From Taxillus chinensis (lineage: Eukaryota > Streptophyta > Magnoliopsida > Santalales > Loranthaceae): a DNA stretch of 64,000 nt. Under the pieces are notes generated by a model. It was given only the letters and a program-made list of their open reading frames with translations. It did no database searches and had not been told where the DNA came from. Made by a program: the position numbers and the translations under genes. Of the stretch, positions 1 through 11,449 are shown piece by piece. Where the stretch lies: positions 868,001 to 932,000 of the forward strand of contig CM042088.1 of assembly GCA_023512835.1 (NCBI GenBank), given 5' to 3'. Every line of letters starts with the position of its first letter. Positions within the stretch are counted from its first letter, which is position 1.

Positions 1-2315
1 ATAATTTCTTTGTGCTTCGCTGATGCCACATGGTTGGTCAGAATATGTATCAGGAACATTCATAAACTTCGAGTAATCGATGTTGCTGTCTGGGACCTGC
101 ACATTAGAACTTGAAGAAGTAACTTTTGACCAATCAATATTAGCTTCATCAAAAGTCACATGGATAGATTCTTCAACTTTAAAAAGTTTTCTATTGAAGA
201 CCCAATAAGCCTTGCTATGTAATGAGTACCCGACAAAAATCCCATCATTAGATTTTGGTTCAAATTTATTCCGGGGTTCTTTGCCGCTGTTCAATATATA
301 GCAAGTACACCCAAAAGCTCTGAAATGTGAAATTAAAGGCTTTCGTCCTCTCCACATCTTATAGGGTGTTTTCATGGTAGATTTATTTATTAGAGTTCTG
401 TTCTGAACATAGCAGGCAGTGGACACAGCTTTAGCCTATAGACTGAGAGGAAGCTTTGCCCCTGCTAACATAGATCTGCCAGCCTCAACTAAAGTGCGAT
501 TCTTACGCTCAGCTACCCCATTTTATTGTGGAGTTTTGGGCGCAGAGAAGTCATGCTGAATGCCCTGTTCAGAATAATATGATCTCATATCTGAGAAATC
601 AAATTCTGTACCATGATCACTCCTGATGCATTTTATGTTCAATCCTTGTGAATTGCTTATCCAGTTGAAAAGATCTATAAGATGCTCAAATGTTTGATCC
701 TTAGATTTCAGGAACATCACCCATGTGTACCTAGTGAAATCATCGATAACCACAAGGGTATATCTCGCACCAGCTAGTGAAGGAACAGAAATGGGACCAC
801 AGAGGTCCATATGAAGAAGTTGTAGAGGAGCAGTTATTGAATTAACTGATTTGCTCTTAAAGTTATGTTTGGTCTGCTTGCCAAGTTGGCATTCTCGATA
901 AAGAGTGTCTCTGGAGTATTTGTATTTAGGTAGACCAGTGACAAGATCAAGTGACGCTAACTTAGACTAGGTCTTAAAGTTTAAATGTGCGCATCGCTTG
1001 TGCCATAGCCAACTATCTTCATCTGATGCTGTAGTGAGGAAGCATACAGGGTCAGAAGAATTGTTTCTTAAGACCACTGAGTATATGTCCCCATCTCTTG
1101 ATCCGGATAAGTTTTCCCTTACTGTATAAGTGTTGGACATAAAGAAAACAGTAAATCCTTTGTCACATAAATTACTGACACTTAGCAAATTATGCTTCAA
1201 ACCTTCGACTAGTGCAACTCTAGTGATCGATACACAACCATTGGTTAAAGTGCCATACCCGACAGTCTTACCTTTGCTGTTGTCACCATATGAAACGGAT
1301 GAACCTGGTTTGTCATTAACTTCAACAAGTAGAGTCTGATCACCCATCATATGTCTAGAGCATCCACTATCGAGGATCCACTTGCTTTGATTGATCTTTA
1401 ACTTCAAGTGATCCGGCAATGCATTCCAGAGATGCTCCTGAAAGACAACAGTTTACAATTTCAGTGCCCAAACTTGTTTCGGGTGGTTAGAAAGAACAAC
1501 AGTAGTGTCAACAGTTCCCGATTTAACTTTGCTAGGACGTTTAGCTTTCCAAGTTGACTTTAATTTGTTAGTTTCAGTTGTTTCTTTTACTTGGGTTTTC
1601 TTTGGAGAGACACTCCTTTGAGATTTAGATTTTGATTTGCTCGACGAACCCTTTTTGATGAACTGATCTTTATTAATACGAACTTGATTACAAAGCCAGT
1701 TATCAAATAAACTCCAACATTCATAGTGATAATGACCTATTTCCCTACAGATGGAACAGACACTATAATGCGAAGTACAAATAGGGGAAACAAGTCTCTT
1801 AGATTTTATAGACTTTCTACTCTGTTCCCTATGGCCTAGTCCATTGCGATTGGGTGACGTACTCTTGGCCCTAGATGCGTCAGCCTTTGCCTTTCCTTTC
1901 TTTTTGGGTGTTACAGTTTTGGCTTGAACTGCAGCAACCTTCCCTTCATCATTAGTTACGGGTGCTACTGCTTTGGGAACTTCAGTAACAGCCTCACTTC
2001 CATAGTCATAAACTATGGTGCCACCTGAAATGAAACCATCCAACGGTTTAGATGTACTAACAGGATACAAGTTGGTTAGTTTCGGAGTGAAGTCCGGAGG
2101 ACACTCAGTAGCTTGAGCAATGGAAGTCGATGGTTTGGAGCCTAGGCCAGGTTTGACTCGAATGTTATCCGGATCAGTCCTAAATGTAGAGGCTATTTCC
2201 CCGGATTTTAGTCACTTACGATTTATTTCCTTTTCCTGTTCAAGTTCATTCTCGAGTATTTTCATAATAACTTTTAGGCCTGATACGTTGGTATTTAGCA
2301 GATGATTTTTAGCTC
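1..2315 (-). pseudogene. Sirevirus copy A pol fragment: second zinc knuckle, protease, GAG-pre-integrase, integrase
   Basis: One minus-strand frame is readable from about 2070 to the window edge, interrupted only by in-frame stops (near 1453, 967, 523 and 440). It encodes a basic Lys/Ser-rich stretch with a CX2CX4HX4C knuckle (CSICREIGHYHYEC, near 1750-1710), the copia aspartic protease motif LDSGCSRHM (near 1370), the GAG-pre-integrase signature WLWHKRCAHLN (near 1000) and the integrase core with D in HMDLCGP (near 810) and D in RSDHGTEF (near 615). The Glu-bearing segment follows a stop near 520. Integrase would insert the cDNA and the protease would cleave Gag-Pol. The RT would lie outside the window. 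With several stops it cannot give a full polyprotein. Confidence 0.85.
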
Positions 2316-3764
2316 TTAAATCATGATACCATGCCTCTTTCCTCTAAAGTCAGCTATGTCTTTTTCAAGTCTAGTAATAGTAAATTCAAGACGTTTATTC
2401 TGACTTTCCATATCTTTGTACATTTGAGTAATTATTAGTCTCTCATTCTTTTCATGATCACGTTCAGTAATAAGAGATTCTAATCTACTCATGAGCTCAG
2501 AGATGGAAGGTATCTCAGAATTTGCCATGAGGCAGATGTTCGGCTTGGGAGTTGGCTCATCATCCGAGGATTCCTCCTCTTCTTCTGAGCCACTGACATA
2601 TTTTGTGACGAATGCCTTCCTCTTGTTCTTGCTATTGTCTCTATTGTCTGAGGTGGAGCGGCGAGGAGCTAGCTTGTCACTTTTCACGGCCACTTTAGAT
2701 TTGGATCTGCAGTCCTTGGCCTAGTGACCGGTTTTCCCACAGTTGTAGCATTCCTGGGAACTGGACTCCGGTTGCTCCTTCCTTTGGAAAGATGATGAGG
2801 AGCGTCTCCTGAATCCTTTTTTGCTTTTCCGCAGGAATTGCTCAAAGGATTTGACAAGAAGAGCTATCTCCTCCTCCTCGTCAGAATCAAAATTCTCGGA
2901 CACGTCCGTATCATCATTCCTCAGTATGCTTAAACATTCCGTAGCTTTGAGAGCTACCCCCTTTTCTTTCCGAGCTATTTTCTCATCCCGGTCAGAGTAC
3001 TTAAACCTGACTTCATGAGTCCGTAGCTCTCCATATAGTTCTTCCAAGGGAACATACTGCCAATTCTTGTCAGATTACATCTGGAGTTGTTTGGAGTAGT
3101 AGCAATCCGGCAGGGAGCGAAAGAACTTTTCATTGATCTGAGATTGAGAATAATGCTCATTGACACTTTTCAGCTCCAAGATAAGCTTTCCGAATCTCCG
3201 ATAGATGCTCTCGAGTGATTCGCCTAGTTTATGATTGAAACTCTCAAAGTTCTGTCTGAGAGTACAGATAACATTCCGTATTTGGGACTGACTTCCCTCA
3301 TAGAGGATTGTCAGTTTATTCCAGACAGCTTTTGCTGTCGAGCAGCCCTGGACGTCCGTGAAAGCCTCGAAATCCAAAGACGATGTGACATATACCAGAG
3401 CCTTTTCGTTGGCACACTGCCAGGCTCTTTCATCATTGGTGAGTTCGACATCAGTCTTTGGTCTTCTGACTCCATGTTCTCCGATAGTCATCGGAGTGGG
3501 TATCTCCTGATGAAGACATGGCCACATGAGATGATCATGGTAGACCATGAACATTCTCATGCGAGCTTTCGACTGGGAGAAAAGCTATGGTGTGAATTTG
3601 GGTGGCTTCGTCAAAGTGAAGCCAGAACTCCGTAGTTGAGGAGCAGCGGCAGCAGCAGGTTGAGGTGGATCAACATTTTCACTACTGCTTCGATTTGGAA
3701 GGGGCTCTTGTGCTCCTCCGGAGTTAAGACGAGTGTTGAATAGCATGCTGCTTTCTTCGGCCAT
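2316..3764 (-). pseudogene. Sirevirus copy A gag
   Basis: The likely start is ATG at 3764-3762 (MAEESSM), 48 bp inside the primer binding site. The frame is continuous to 2316 but has stops near 3590, 3075 and 2721. Visible parts in order: a low-complexity Pro/Ala/Ser N-terminus, a UBN2-type retrotransposon gag core (WQCANEKALVYVTSSL ... SIYRRFGKLILELKS), an acidic segment followed by an RKFL-like basic segment, the CCHC knuckle CYNCGKTGHxAKDC straddling the stop at 2721, and a coiled-coil tail (MSRLESLITERDHEKNERL). Length and order fit Sirevirus Gag, which forms the virus-like particle and binds RNA. Decayed copy. Confidence 0.83.
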
Positions 3765-3812
3765 TGTTGAGAGTGAAAGAGTGGGATCTCTATTAGAAAT
3801 AATAGAATGTGT

Positions 3813-3822
3813 TCTGATACCA
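3813..3822 (-). other. Primer binding site of Sirevirus copy A
   Basis: The minus strand reads TGGTATCAGA two bases inside the LTR end, complementary to the 3' end of plant initiator tRNA-Met. This fixes the orientation and identifies 3825-5073 as the 5' LTR. Confidence 0.88.
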
Positions 3823-4120
3823 CTTGTTGGTCCCTAGTAGCCTAGAGGGGGGTGAATAGGCTAATATCAAAACTCTTTTTCTCTCTCAGGTACAACACAA
3901 TCTGGTTATGAGATGTAAAAACAATGCGGAAGATAACCAGATAGTGGAAGTATTTTGCTTTATTATCTGATGATAATTACAACAAAATAAGCAGCAATTA
4001 CAACTGATTACAATAGCACTCAGTTTTACAGTTACACACACTGGCGTTTATAATCTCTATGAGCTCTTGTACTGCAATCTCTCTAGCTCACGCACACTTT
4101 ATAAATATACATAGTTTTGT

Positions 4121-4127
4121 ATTTATA
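4121..4127 (-). promoter_or_regulatory. TATA box of Sirevirus LTR A
   Basis: Minus strand reads GTCTATAAATAC. It lies between the repeat-rich U3 (higher coordinates) and the R/U5 end, at the same relative place as a CTATATATAA box in LTR B. Transcription would run leftward, starting near 4090. Confidence 0.6.
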
Positions 4128-4424
4128 GACATTCCTATGAATTTATCTTGGAACTGTATATCCCGAGCACTGTGTAACATTAAGTTCTTCTCGAAAAATA
4201 CTTCTGCTTTAACGGCTACGGATGTGGAGTTCGAAATATTGGAAGCATAAGTGTAATGAATTACTTTGCTTGATTCTAATTGCATTTGAGACTGCGTCCA
4301 CATCTCTGAGTGTTCCACGTGTAAGATAGTTTAGATCTTCAATGAGTTTGTCTTTCATCGGGACACAGCGAGCTGACCATTAAATGCGGCTTGGAAAGTG
4401 AAGCAGCGTCTTCTTAGTCAGTAG

Positions 4425-4870
4425 TAAGGTTCCTTACTCCGTATCAACGAAGTTTGGATCCTTACTTCGTGTCAGTAATTGCTTACTCCGTATTAGTACA
4501 GTCCTGGAATCCTTGTTCCAAGTAAGCGCTTCCTTACTCCGCATAGAGTAGGTACGAAATGCTTACTCCACATTAGCGATTGGTTCGGATTCCTTACTCC
4601 GCGTTAGCTTCCCTTACTCCGCAACAGTTGTCCTTACTCCATATCAGTGACAGACTCGGATTTCATAGTCCGTGTCTTTATTTCATTGGTTCGGTGGAGT
4701 GACACCTTCGATTCGTTCTCCGCAACAAGTCTCTCTTACTCCGTGTGAGTTATAGACTCGGAATCTTACTCCGCATCACTTGACATGATCTAGTCGAAAG
4801 TTAGACGTGGGTTCCTTGGTCATTTTGTCAAGTGATTACTCTTCACGAAGGATCCTTACTCCGGATGATA
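4425..4870 (-). repeat. Interspersed CTTACTCCG repeats in Sirevirus U3
   Basis: At least eight exact copies of CTTACTCCG, plus variants (CTTACTTCG, CTTACTCCA), occur at irregular 15-90 bp spacing, often followed by TATCAG, TGTCAG or CATCAG. The same field is found in LTR B at 14625-15140. Short repeated U3 motifs may be transcription factor sites; no factor can be named. Confidence 0.75.
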
Positions 4871-5087
4871 CCTTGGTTATGTACCAAGTGAATGACGACA
4901 CTCACGATGATCCGGATCAGGATTATGTATCCTATCCTTAGCTTTGTCTTTATGAGTGTAGGTCCGGATTAAAGTTTTATCTTCTACACAGACTAAGAAT
5001 AAACATGGAACATCTAAAATCAAATTACATAGGGTTTGATCCGCATAATCCAAATTCTGGGTTTGATCCAACACTCATGATTTATGC

Positions 5088-6770
5088 TTGGTGCTAGGCT
5101 TAGTACTTCTATCCAAATTCAAGATGCCTGATTTTGAAAAATTCAATGGTACTCAGTGCCCTAGAACACATGTGACCATGTACTGCTGCAAGATGGCGGC
5201 TCGTGTAAACAATGGCAAACTCTTAAGGCATTGCTTCCAGGAGAGCCCAACTGGTGGTCCACTGCGATGGTACATCCAACTTGTAGGTAGCCATATCAGA
5301 ACATGGAGTGAGCTCGCCACGGCATTCTTAGCTCAATATAAGCATGTCACTGAATTAGCGTTAGATCGGCTGGCCCTACAGTCATTTGAAAAAGAAAGTA
5401 ATGAAAGTTTCAAAGCTTATGCCCAACAATAGAAAGAGGTGGCAATGGATGTTCAACCTCCACTCACCGAAAGGGAACTTACTACCCTCTTCATCAGCAC
5501 CATGAAGGGGGTTACTACAAAAAAAACTAACTGGGAATGTTTCAAGTAGCTTTGCAGACTTGGTCGCCTCAGGAGAATGAATTGAAGGTGGCATAAGGGA
5601 AGGTAAACTTGGAGGAAGCAAGTTTGAAGCTTCTAGAAAGCTCCCTTCCTTCGACCGAAAAAAAGAAGGAGAGTCTCAGGAGTATGACAACCCAAGGCTG
5701 ACTATAATAGCACCGAGTCACAACAGCCCCAACAATCGACTACACTTGGATTCTATGGAGGATCTCCGATAGTGTCCTACATTGCATAAGCCATGAACCC
5801 ACCAGCCTCAGGGTGGGAACTCCTACTCAAACAACCAATCTTAGCTTGAGCAGTCAAAACAGCCATGGCAGAAGCAAAAGGCAAGAAAGCATACATTTGA
5901 TCCAATTCCTATTACATACACAGAAGCACATACATGATTGTTGGTAGCAAGACTCGTTAGTCCAATACCCCTAAAAAAGCTAAGCCCCCCATATCTTGAT
6001 TGGTACAAAGCTAATGCCAGCTATGCATACCATGGGGGCGGAATTGGACATGATACAGAAAACTGTTTCGCCTTGAAAAAAAAGATACAACATTTAAGAG
6101 ATGCTGGATGGTTGGATTTCTCTAAAATAACTGGCACTCCTAATGTGGGTACCGACCTTCTTCCGGAACACTTGAGCAATGTTGCCCATATAATAGCTGA
6201 ATATAGAAGTTCTCTTAGATATGCTTCCAAAATCAAGATAGACAAGTATCAGTTATTCACGACCTTACACAAGAATGGACTCATAGTGACCAAGGATGTG
6301 ACTGATACTAACAGAGGCAACAACTAGAAGAAACGTTGCCTCTATCATAAGACGGTTTATGGGCATGACATAGAGGAATGAGAAGAATTTCAAGATGCAG
6401 TCCAAGAACTGCTAAACTCCAAGAGACTGGAGATTTCAAAACTAGAAGTACACCGTAAGGTCTGTATGGCCTCTACTGATAGAACACAAGTGGCACCCAA
6501 ACCTGGGGCACCGAAACCCCTAATTATCCAATACATGGAGAAGCCGAAGGCCGACATATTGATGCAAAAGGTCAAAACCCTTACTATTTAGGAGCCATCG
6601 CCTTTCCTATATAAGGATGATAAAGTAGTCCCATGGAACTATCACTGCAAGTCCATCATTGTAGGGGTCCCTGTAGAGGAGAAGAAGACTAGAAGTGGTC
6701 ATTCATACACACCACAAGAAATCAACAAAGCTGATAAGGGTAAAGCTATAGAGCAAGATATTATTACAAT
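5088..6770 (+). pseudogene. Tat-1 gag remnant
   Basis: Matches the retrotransposon gag core of Tat-3 (FNGTQCPRTHVTMY, LATAFLAQYKHVTELALDRL) in the first 345 bp, then has stops and frameshifts to 5930. A readable piece at 5938-6327 carries the first knuckle (YHGGGIGHDTENC) with the leading Cys replaced. The second (CLYHKTVYGHDIE) follows after a stop at 6325 and loses its last Cys to another stop. The segment to 6770 holds the KKTRSG linker. It would have encoded the capsid protein; it is not functional. Confidence 0.82.
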
Positions 6771-6771
6771 A

Positions 6772-7986
6772 TTGGTGCCAAGAGACAGGAATACCTCTAT
6801 CTCGGAAGAAGAGGTAACCGAATTTTTGAAACTAATCAAGCAGAGTGAGTACAACATCATTGATCAGTTGAGTCGGCAGCCGGGTCGCATCTCACTATTA
6901 TCTCTGCTCATGGATTCTACTCCACCCCAGGAAACCCTGATGAAGGTCTTGAGCAAAGCTTATGTCCCTCCGTCTATCTTCGTGGAAAATTTAGACGGGA
7001 TTGCAAATAATATCGTGGCAAGTAACTTTCTCAGCTTCAGTGAAGAAGAGCTTCCTCAAGAAGGTGTTGGACATATCAAAACTTTGCATATCTCAATTTA
7101 GTGCAAGGACCACATCATCTCACATGTACTAATTGATAATGAATCCTCTCCGAACATTATGCCAACTCCCATTCTAAAGCAACTACCGGTGGACCCGTCT
7201 TACATCCGCCCTACCAACATGATTGTCAGGGCTTTCGATGGAGAAAAGCGAGAAGTAGTAGGAACCCTAGATGTACCACTACAAATTGGTCCGAGTACAT
7301 TCACTGTGGAGTTCCATGTCATGGTTATCGCTCCTTACTATAGCTACTTACTGGGAAGGCCATGGATTCATGCAGCAGGGGTAATCCCCTCAACCCTCCA
7401 TCAAAAGGTTAAATTCATTATAGACGGGCAACTCATATGCGTGTCCGGAGAAGCAAAAATCCTTGTTACCAAACCCCTCTCTGTCCCTTACATCAAAAGT
7501 AGTGAAGATATCCCAGAGTGTTCCTTTTGCTCATTCGAGGTTGTCAATGCAACCTGCCTCCCGAATCCTATAACTGATCAGGACGTTGGGACACAGTTAG
7601 CAGAGGCATCAAGAATGGTAGCATCAGTCATGCTGAAGCTAGGCCACAAAGCAGGAAAAGGCTTGGGCTTGCAAGGACAAGGGATCAAAAAACCTGTTAC
7701 CATTCAAAGCACAATTGGTAGATTTGGGCTAGGCTACAAGCCTACTAAAGCTTACAGGCAATTAGAGACTACAAGAAAAAGGGATAACCGACTGGCTAAA
7801 CTGGAGAAAAGAACCTTCCAAGAACAAAAGATGACTTTCCCACGGCTTGGAGCTACATTCTGGAGTGTGTCGAAGGGAAGAGACAGTGGCCGATGATAAT
7901 GAAGAGGTGGAGCTAGTTCGGCTACACCAAGGAGATTTGGGGCAACAACTAGACAATTGGAAAAGCTTGGACCTCTCTATCATATA
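6772..7986 (+). pseudogene. Tat-1 protease and G-patch region
   Basis: Two readable pieces, 6772-7101 and 7159-7896, separated by a stop at 7099-7101, match Tat-3 residue for residue in many places. The protease motif, LIDNGS in Tat-3, reads LIDNES here, so the catalytic Asp stays but the following Gly is Glu. YSYLLGRPWIHAAG marks the second half of the protease fold. A G-patch follows (LKLGHKAGKGLGLQGQG, near 7630-7700), then a basic tail. The reading frame ends in LDNWKSLDLSII, matching NNWTSLDLPIM just past the conserved gag-pro stop in the other copies. Confidence 0.82.
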
Positions 7987-8178
7987 AATGGTCCAAGGAA
8001 CTTACTAGGGCATTTTCAATGTTTTCTCTTCGTTGTTTTTCAATTCCAAAGTTTGAATTTGTTGTAATCTTTATTTTGAAAATTTGAATAAAATGAAACT
8101 TTTTCAAAAACATCTTCTTGCATTTCATAGCACGTGCATTATCATATATGGTTGAATAAGTCAGACTTTTTCAAACAG
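7987..8178 (+). other. Tat-1 inter-ORF spacer, possible intron remnant
   Basis: AT-rich non-coding stretch between the protease/G-patch region and RT, ending TTTTTCAAACAG before GTATGATAAATT. The equivalent spacers in Tat-2 and Tat-3 end the same way (T-rich run, CAG, GTAT). A 3' splice site is plausible, but the GT seen at the left edge of the other two copies is AT here. Confidence 0.4.
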
Positions 8179-9452
8179 GTATGATAAATTTAGAAATATG
8201 GTAAGAAAAGAAGAAACCAGTTGTTTAAGATTTGACCATAATTCAAACTGGGAGCGATCAGTGTCTGAGGTAGAGGAAGCCGATATAGTAGAAGATCCTG
8301 AGCTACCAGAAGATATCAAGCGTCTGCTAGAAAAAGAAGACCGGCTTGCTATCCCTAGTAAAGACCTAGTCACAGTCGTAAACTTCGGAACAGCCACTAA
8401 GCCAAAAGAATTGAGATTAGGGTCTTTAATCCCCAATAATATCAAAGATTAGCTACTTGATCTTCTTAAGACCTATATTAATGTGTTCGCTTGGTCCTAC
8501 AAAGATATGTCTGGATTGGATATAGATATAGTGCAACACCAGTTGACCTTGAAGCCCAAATATAAGCCTGCTCAGCAAAAGTTAAGGAGGATGAGACCAG
8601 AGACGATACTAAAGATCAAGGAAGAGGTCAAAAAGCAATGGGACGCAGGGTTCCTTAGTGTGGCCCACTATCTGGAATGGGTGGCTAACATTGTGCCAGT
8701 TCTAAAGAAAGGAGGGAAGGTCCATATGTGCGTAGACTATCGCACCTCAACAAGGTCAGCCCCAAAGATAACTTCTCACTACCTCACATCGACACTTTGG
8801 TAGACAACACTGCAAGGCATGCTATGTTTTCCTTCATGGATGGCTTCTCTGGTTATAACCAAATTCGGATGGATCCTGATACAAAGAATGAACTACATTC
8901 ACCACCATATGGGGCACATTTTGCTACAATGTCATGCCTTTCGGACTCAAAAATGCTGGGGCAACTTATCAAAGGGCCATGGTAACATTGTTCCATGACA
9001 TGGTACATAAAGAAGTAGAGGTCTATGTTGATGATATGATCGCCAAGTCGAAAGGAGACAAGGTCCATGTGGAAGTGTTGCATAAGCTCTTCGACAGACT
9101 ACGAAAATACCAATTGAAGTTTAATCCATCCAAATATACCTTTGGGGCTACATCAGGCAAGCTATTGGGATTCATCCTTAGTCAATGGGGAATTGAGATC
9201 GATCCTGACAAGGTCCAGGCCATCCAAGATATGCCCGTGCCAAAAACTATCAAAGAAGTTAGAGGTTTCCTCGGAAGACTCAACTACATCGCTCGGTTCA
9301 TTTCACAACTCACAATGGCTTGTAAACGCATCCTCAAGGTGCTGCTCAAGAATAATCCCGAGATGTGGAATAATGAATGTCAAGAGACCTTCAATACAAT
9401 TAAACAATATTTGAGGAACCCCCCGATTTTGGTTCCCCCGGTATCCGGACAT
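8179..9452 (+). pseudogene. Tat-1 reverse transcriptase
   Basis: Three overlapping readable pieces (8198-8803, 8728-8985, 8934-9450) give an RT with FAWSYKDMSGLD, MCVDYR, FSFMDGFSGYNQIRMDP, MPFGLKNAGATYQRAM and the catalytic YVDDMIAKS (near 9025-9050), followed by the thumb segment VRGFLGRLNYIARFISQ. A stop at 8450 and frameshifts near 8745 and 8920 break it. It ends at the LVPPV segment where chromovirus sequence begins, so both RNase H domains and the integrase are missing. Confidence 0.86.
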
Positions 9453-9810
9453 GTAAGGATTTTCGTAATATCATGTTATGTAAGTGTTTGTTTTATGCTA
9501 TTTTGTTTTATGTATGTCGTTTTATAGTGTCTGTTGTATGCTATTTTGTTTGTCATATTTGTTTTATAATTGTATTTATGTGTTTATTCGTTGCTTGAGA
9601 GCTCATACTAGTTTCGGTCTATAGTAGATATTGTATCAACTCACCGCTTGTGGGTTAGTAAGTTTGTAAGATGGTTTGGGCGTGTCAGAATATGTGGCAA
9701 TAATTGTATTTGCGTGAGTGTGGGCTTGGTTGGATATTGAGGTCTATGACATCTTATGGTGATAGTTGTGACATTTAAGTTAGTTGGCTTTTTGGGGACG
9801 AAAAGTCCTA

Positions 9811-9822
9811 AGGTAGGGAGGA
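9811..9822 (+). other. Polypurine tract of chromovirus fragment
   Basis: AGGTAGGGAGGA lies directly before the LTR start TGTAAAGACC, matching the layout at 59923-59937 on the other strand. It would prime plus-strand DNA synthesis. Confidence 0.7.
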
Positions 9823-10318
9823 TGTAAAGACCCGTACCTATGTGAAATTGAAAGTTAGCCCCAAATAAAGTTGAAAATATCTATTCGGCAACATGACCTT
9901 AGCGTGGGTGTTTTGAGTTATTATTAGTATTAATATGATTTTAATATTTTGAGTTTATTATTAAATATTATCATGATTATGAATATAATTATTTTAATAT
10001 GTTCTGTTATTATAATGTTAAAATTATTAATATAATTATTTAAGTATTTAAGTGATTATTATTATAATAATTAATGTTATGATGGTTATTATTATTGATG
10101 CAATTATTAAGTTATTATTATTAATATGAGATTATTATTAATGTAAGTATTTTAATATTTAGACTTTATTAATATTATAATGTTATTATTATTATAATTA
10201 CCTTCATAATTTGAGTGGATTATTATAAAGACTTATTATTATTATTATTATTATTATTATAAGATGTTATTTTATTTTAAGATTTAATAATAAAAGAAAT
10301 AATATATATATATATAAG

Positions 10319-10328
10319 TATAAAAGGG
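10319..10328 (+). promoter_or_regulatory. TATA box in chromovirus LTR
   Basis: TATAAAAGGG follows a (TA)n run at the end of the AT-rich U3. It is in the right orientation for the LTR that begins at 9823. Confidence 0.55.
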
Positions 10329-11449
10329 AGAACTCAGGGTTGGAACCTTACGTGTGTGTGTGCAGAGCTTGGCAAGAGAGGAATATTGTGTTCGAAGCTG
10401 TCGTGTTCTATATCTCTCGAGTTTCAATCCATGTAGGTGGCGGGGGAGAGCATGTGTGTGTGTATATATATATTTATATTTATATGCGATTATTGGACTA
10501 TCTTATTGTTGGACATACGGTAGTGCGTAATGAATTCTTAATGCATGCCAATGGAGTTGTCGATTGGTGCGAGAGGTTTTTTTCTAAACACCCGATTTTC
10601 TTTAATGCACGGTAATAAGGCATAGCTGCCATGACCGCATGTGGCACAGTCGTGGTGGGGGAGAGCAGTCGCGTCTTGGGCGACTACAATTGGTGGCACT
10701 CGAGCGGTATTTCACGACTTGTTGATGAAGGGATCAAATACTGAATTGCTCTAATGCTCTTTATAAGTTTATAGCTTTGGCCGGTCCCATGGCCCGTGGC
10801 ACTTCAACAATTATATATATATATGGTCTATAGTTTAGTTTATGTAGAAGAGATAATTCAGCATTCGCGCTGAAGCAACACCATATTGATTTGATAGATT
10901 TCTTTAATATGTTATCCTGTCCAAGTGCTTTTGAGATGGGAACAGAGAGTAATTGCCAAATGCCAATTTCGGGAATGTATATTAATATATAAAGGAAGTG
11001 GATGGTGATATCTATATATATACTTAAATACCAATATAGGATTTCACGAGATCTAGGCACATATTGTCATAGAGGGTATAAAATTATTCTTTATAGACAA
11101 AGGTATATATTAAGATGTGAATATTGAATTATATCATTAATGTGTTATTACATGAATGAGTAGAAATATTTTTCATAATTCGGTATCACTATTGGGCTAT
11201 GTAAGCTTGAACCATTTTATATTGAAGATGTGATTTATTATTAGAAGCTTGATAAATTTGTCATTTATAATACTATTCATAACTTGATATTATTAATTTG
11301 GTGTTAAGAATATTAATTATGGCTTGATAATATTATTATTTTAACACTTAAAATATTATTTGTGGCTTAACATTAATAGTTTGACAATATAAATTTTGGT
11401 TTGGACTGGATTTAGTTAGTTTAATTAAGTAAATAATTTTTGAACTTGA

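Larger units (their letters stand above)
1..5073 (-). mobile_element. Sirevirus-like Ty1/copia element, copy A, 5' half
   Basis: Read on the minus strand, the order is LTR (5073-3825), tRNA-iMet-type primer site, gag, protease, GAG-pre-integrase and the first part of integrase, running off the left edge. The gag resembles the SIRE lineage: a UBN2-like region, a CCHC knuckle, then a long charged coiled-coil tail. After the LTR, Tat-1 gag sequence resumes within about 10 bp, so this element inserted in Tat-1; CTCAT at 5074-5078 is the expected half of the target duplication, with the other half outside the window. All reading frames are interrupted. The LTR is of the same family as that of copy B at 13989-15340. 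Confidence 0.88.
3825..5073 (-). repeat. 5' LTR of Sirevirus copy A (1249 bp)
   Basis: Begins TGTTGGATCAAACC at 5073 on the minus strand and ends in CCAACA at 3825, the usual TG...CA termini. It contains a minus-strand TATA box at 4121-4127 and, upstream in U3, a field of CTTACTCCG-type repeats. The end ACCCCCCTCTAGGCTACTAGG is shared in structure with the LTR at 13989-15340, with many differences between the two, so they come from different insertions. Confidence 0.88.
5079..9452 (+). mobile_element. Tat-lineage Ty3 element, copy Tat-1, internal fragment
   Basis: Contains gag from its middle, protease with G-patch, and RT, closely parallel to Tat-2 and Tat-3. The left part was displaced by the Sirevirus A insertion. 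The right end stops within the sequence following RT, at a proline-rich LVPPV segment, where chromovirus sequence begins at about 9453. It is the most decayed of the three Tat copies, with many stops and frameshifts, and is the oldest layer visible in the window (inference from nesting). Confidence 0.85.
9453..11449 (+). mobile_element. Chromovirus 3' end: untranslated tail plus LTR, truncated
   Basis: 9453-9822 is T-rich non-coding sequence ending GGGGACGAAAAGTCCTAAGG and then a purine tract. The minus-strand chromovirus at 58069-64000 has the same arrangement (GAGGACGAAAAGTCTTAAGG) just before its 3' LTR. The LTR begins TGTAAAGACCCGTACC at 9823. It holds a very AT-rich U3 (9900-10320, ATT-type repeats), a TATA box at 10319, and runs to 11449 without the family's CGTGACA end, so it is cut there by a Tat LTR. 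ORFs of 91 and 99 codons here are low-complexity and not supported as genes. Confidence 0.72.

Noticed and set aside
10340..11060. ORFs of 91 and 99 codons near a TATA box
   Set aside because: Low-complexity with (TA)n-derived Tyr/Ile runs, within a chromovirus LTR; no homology visible.
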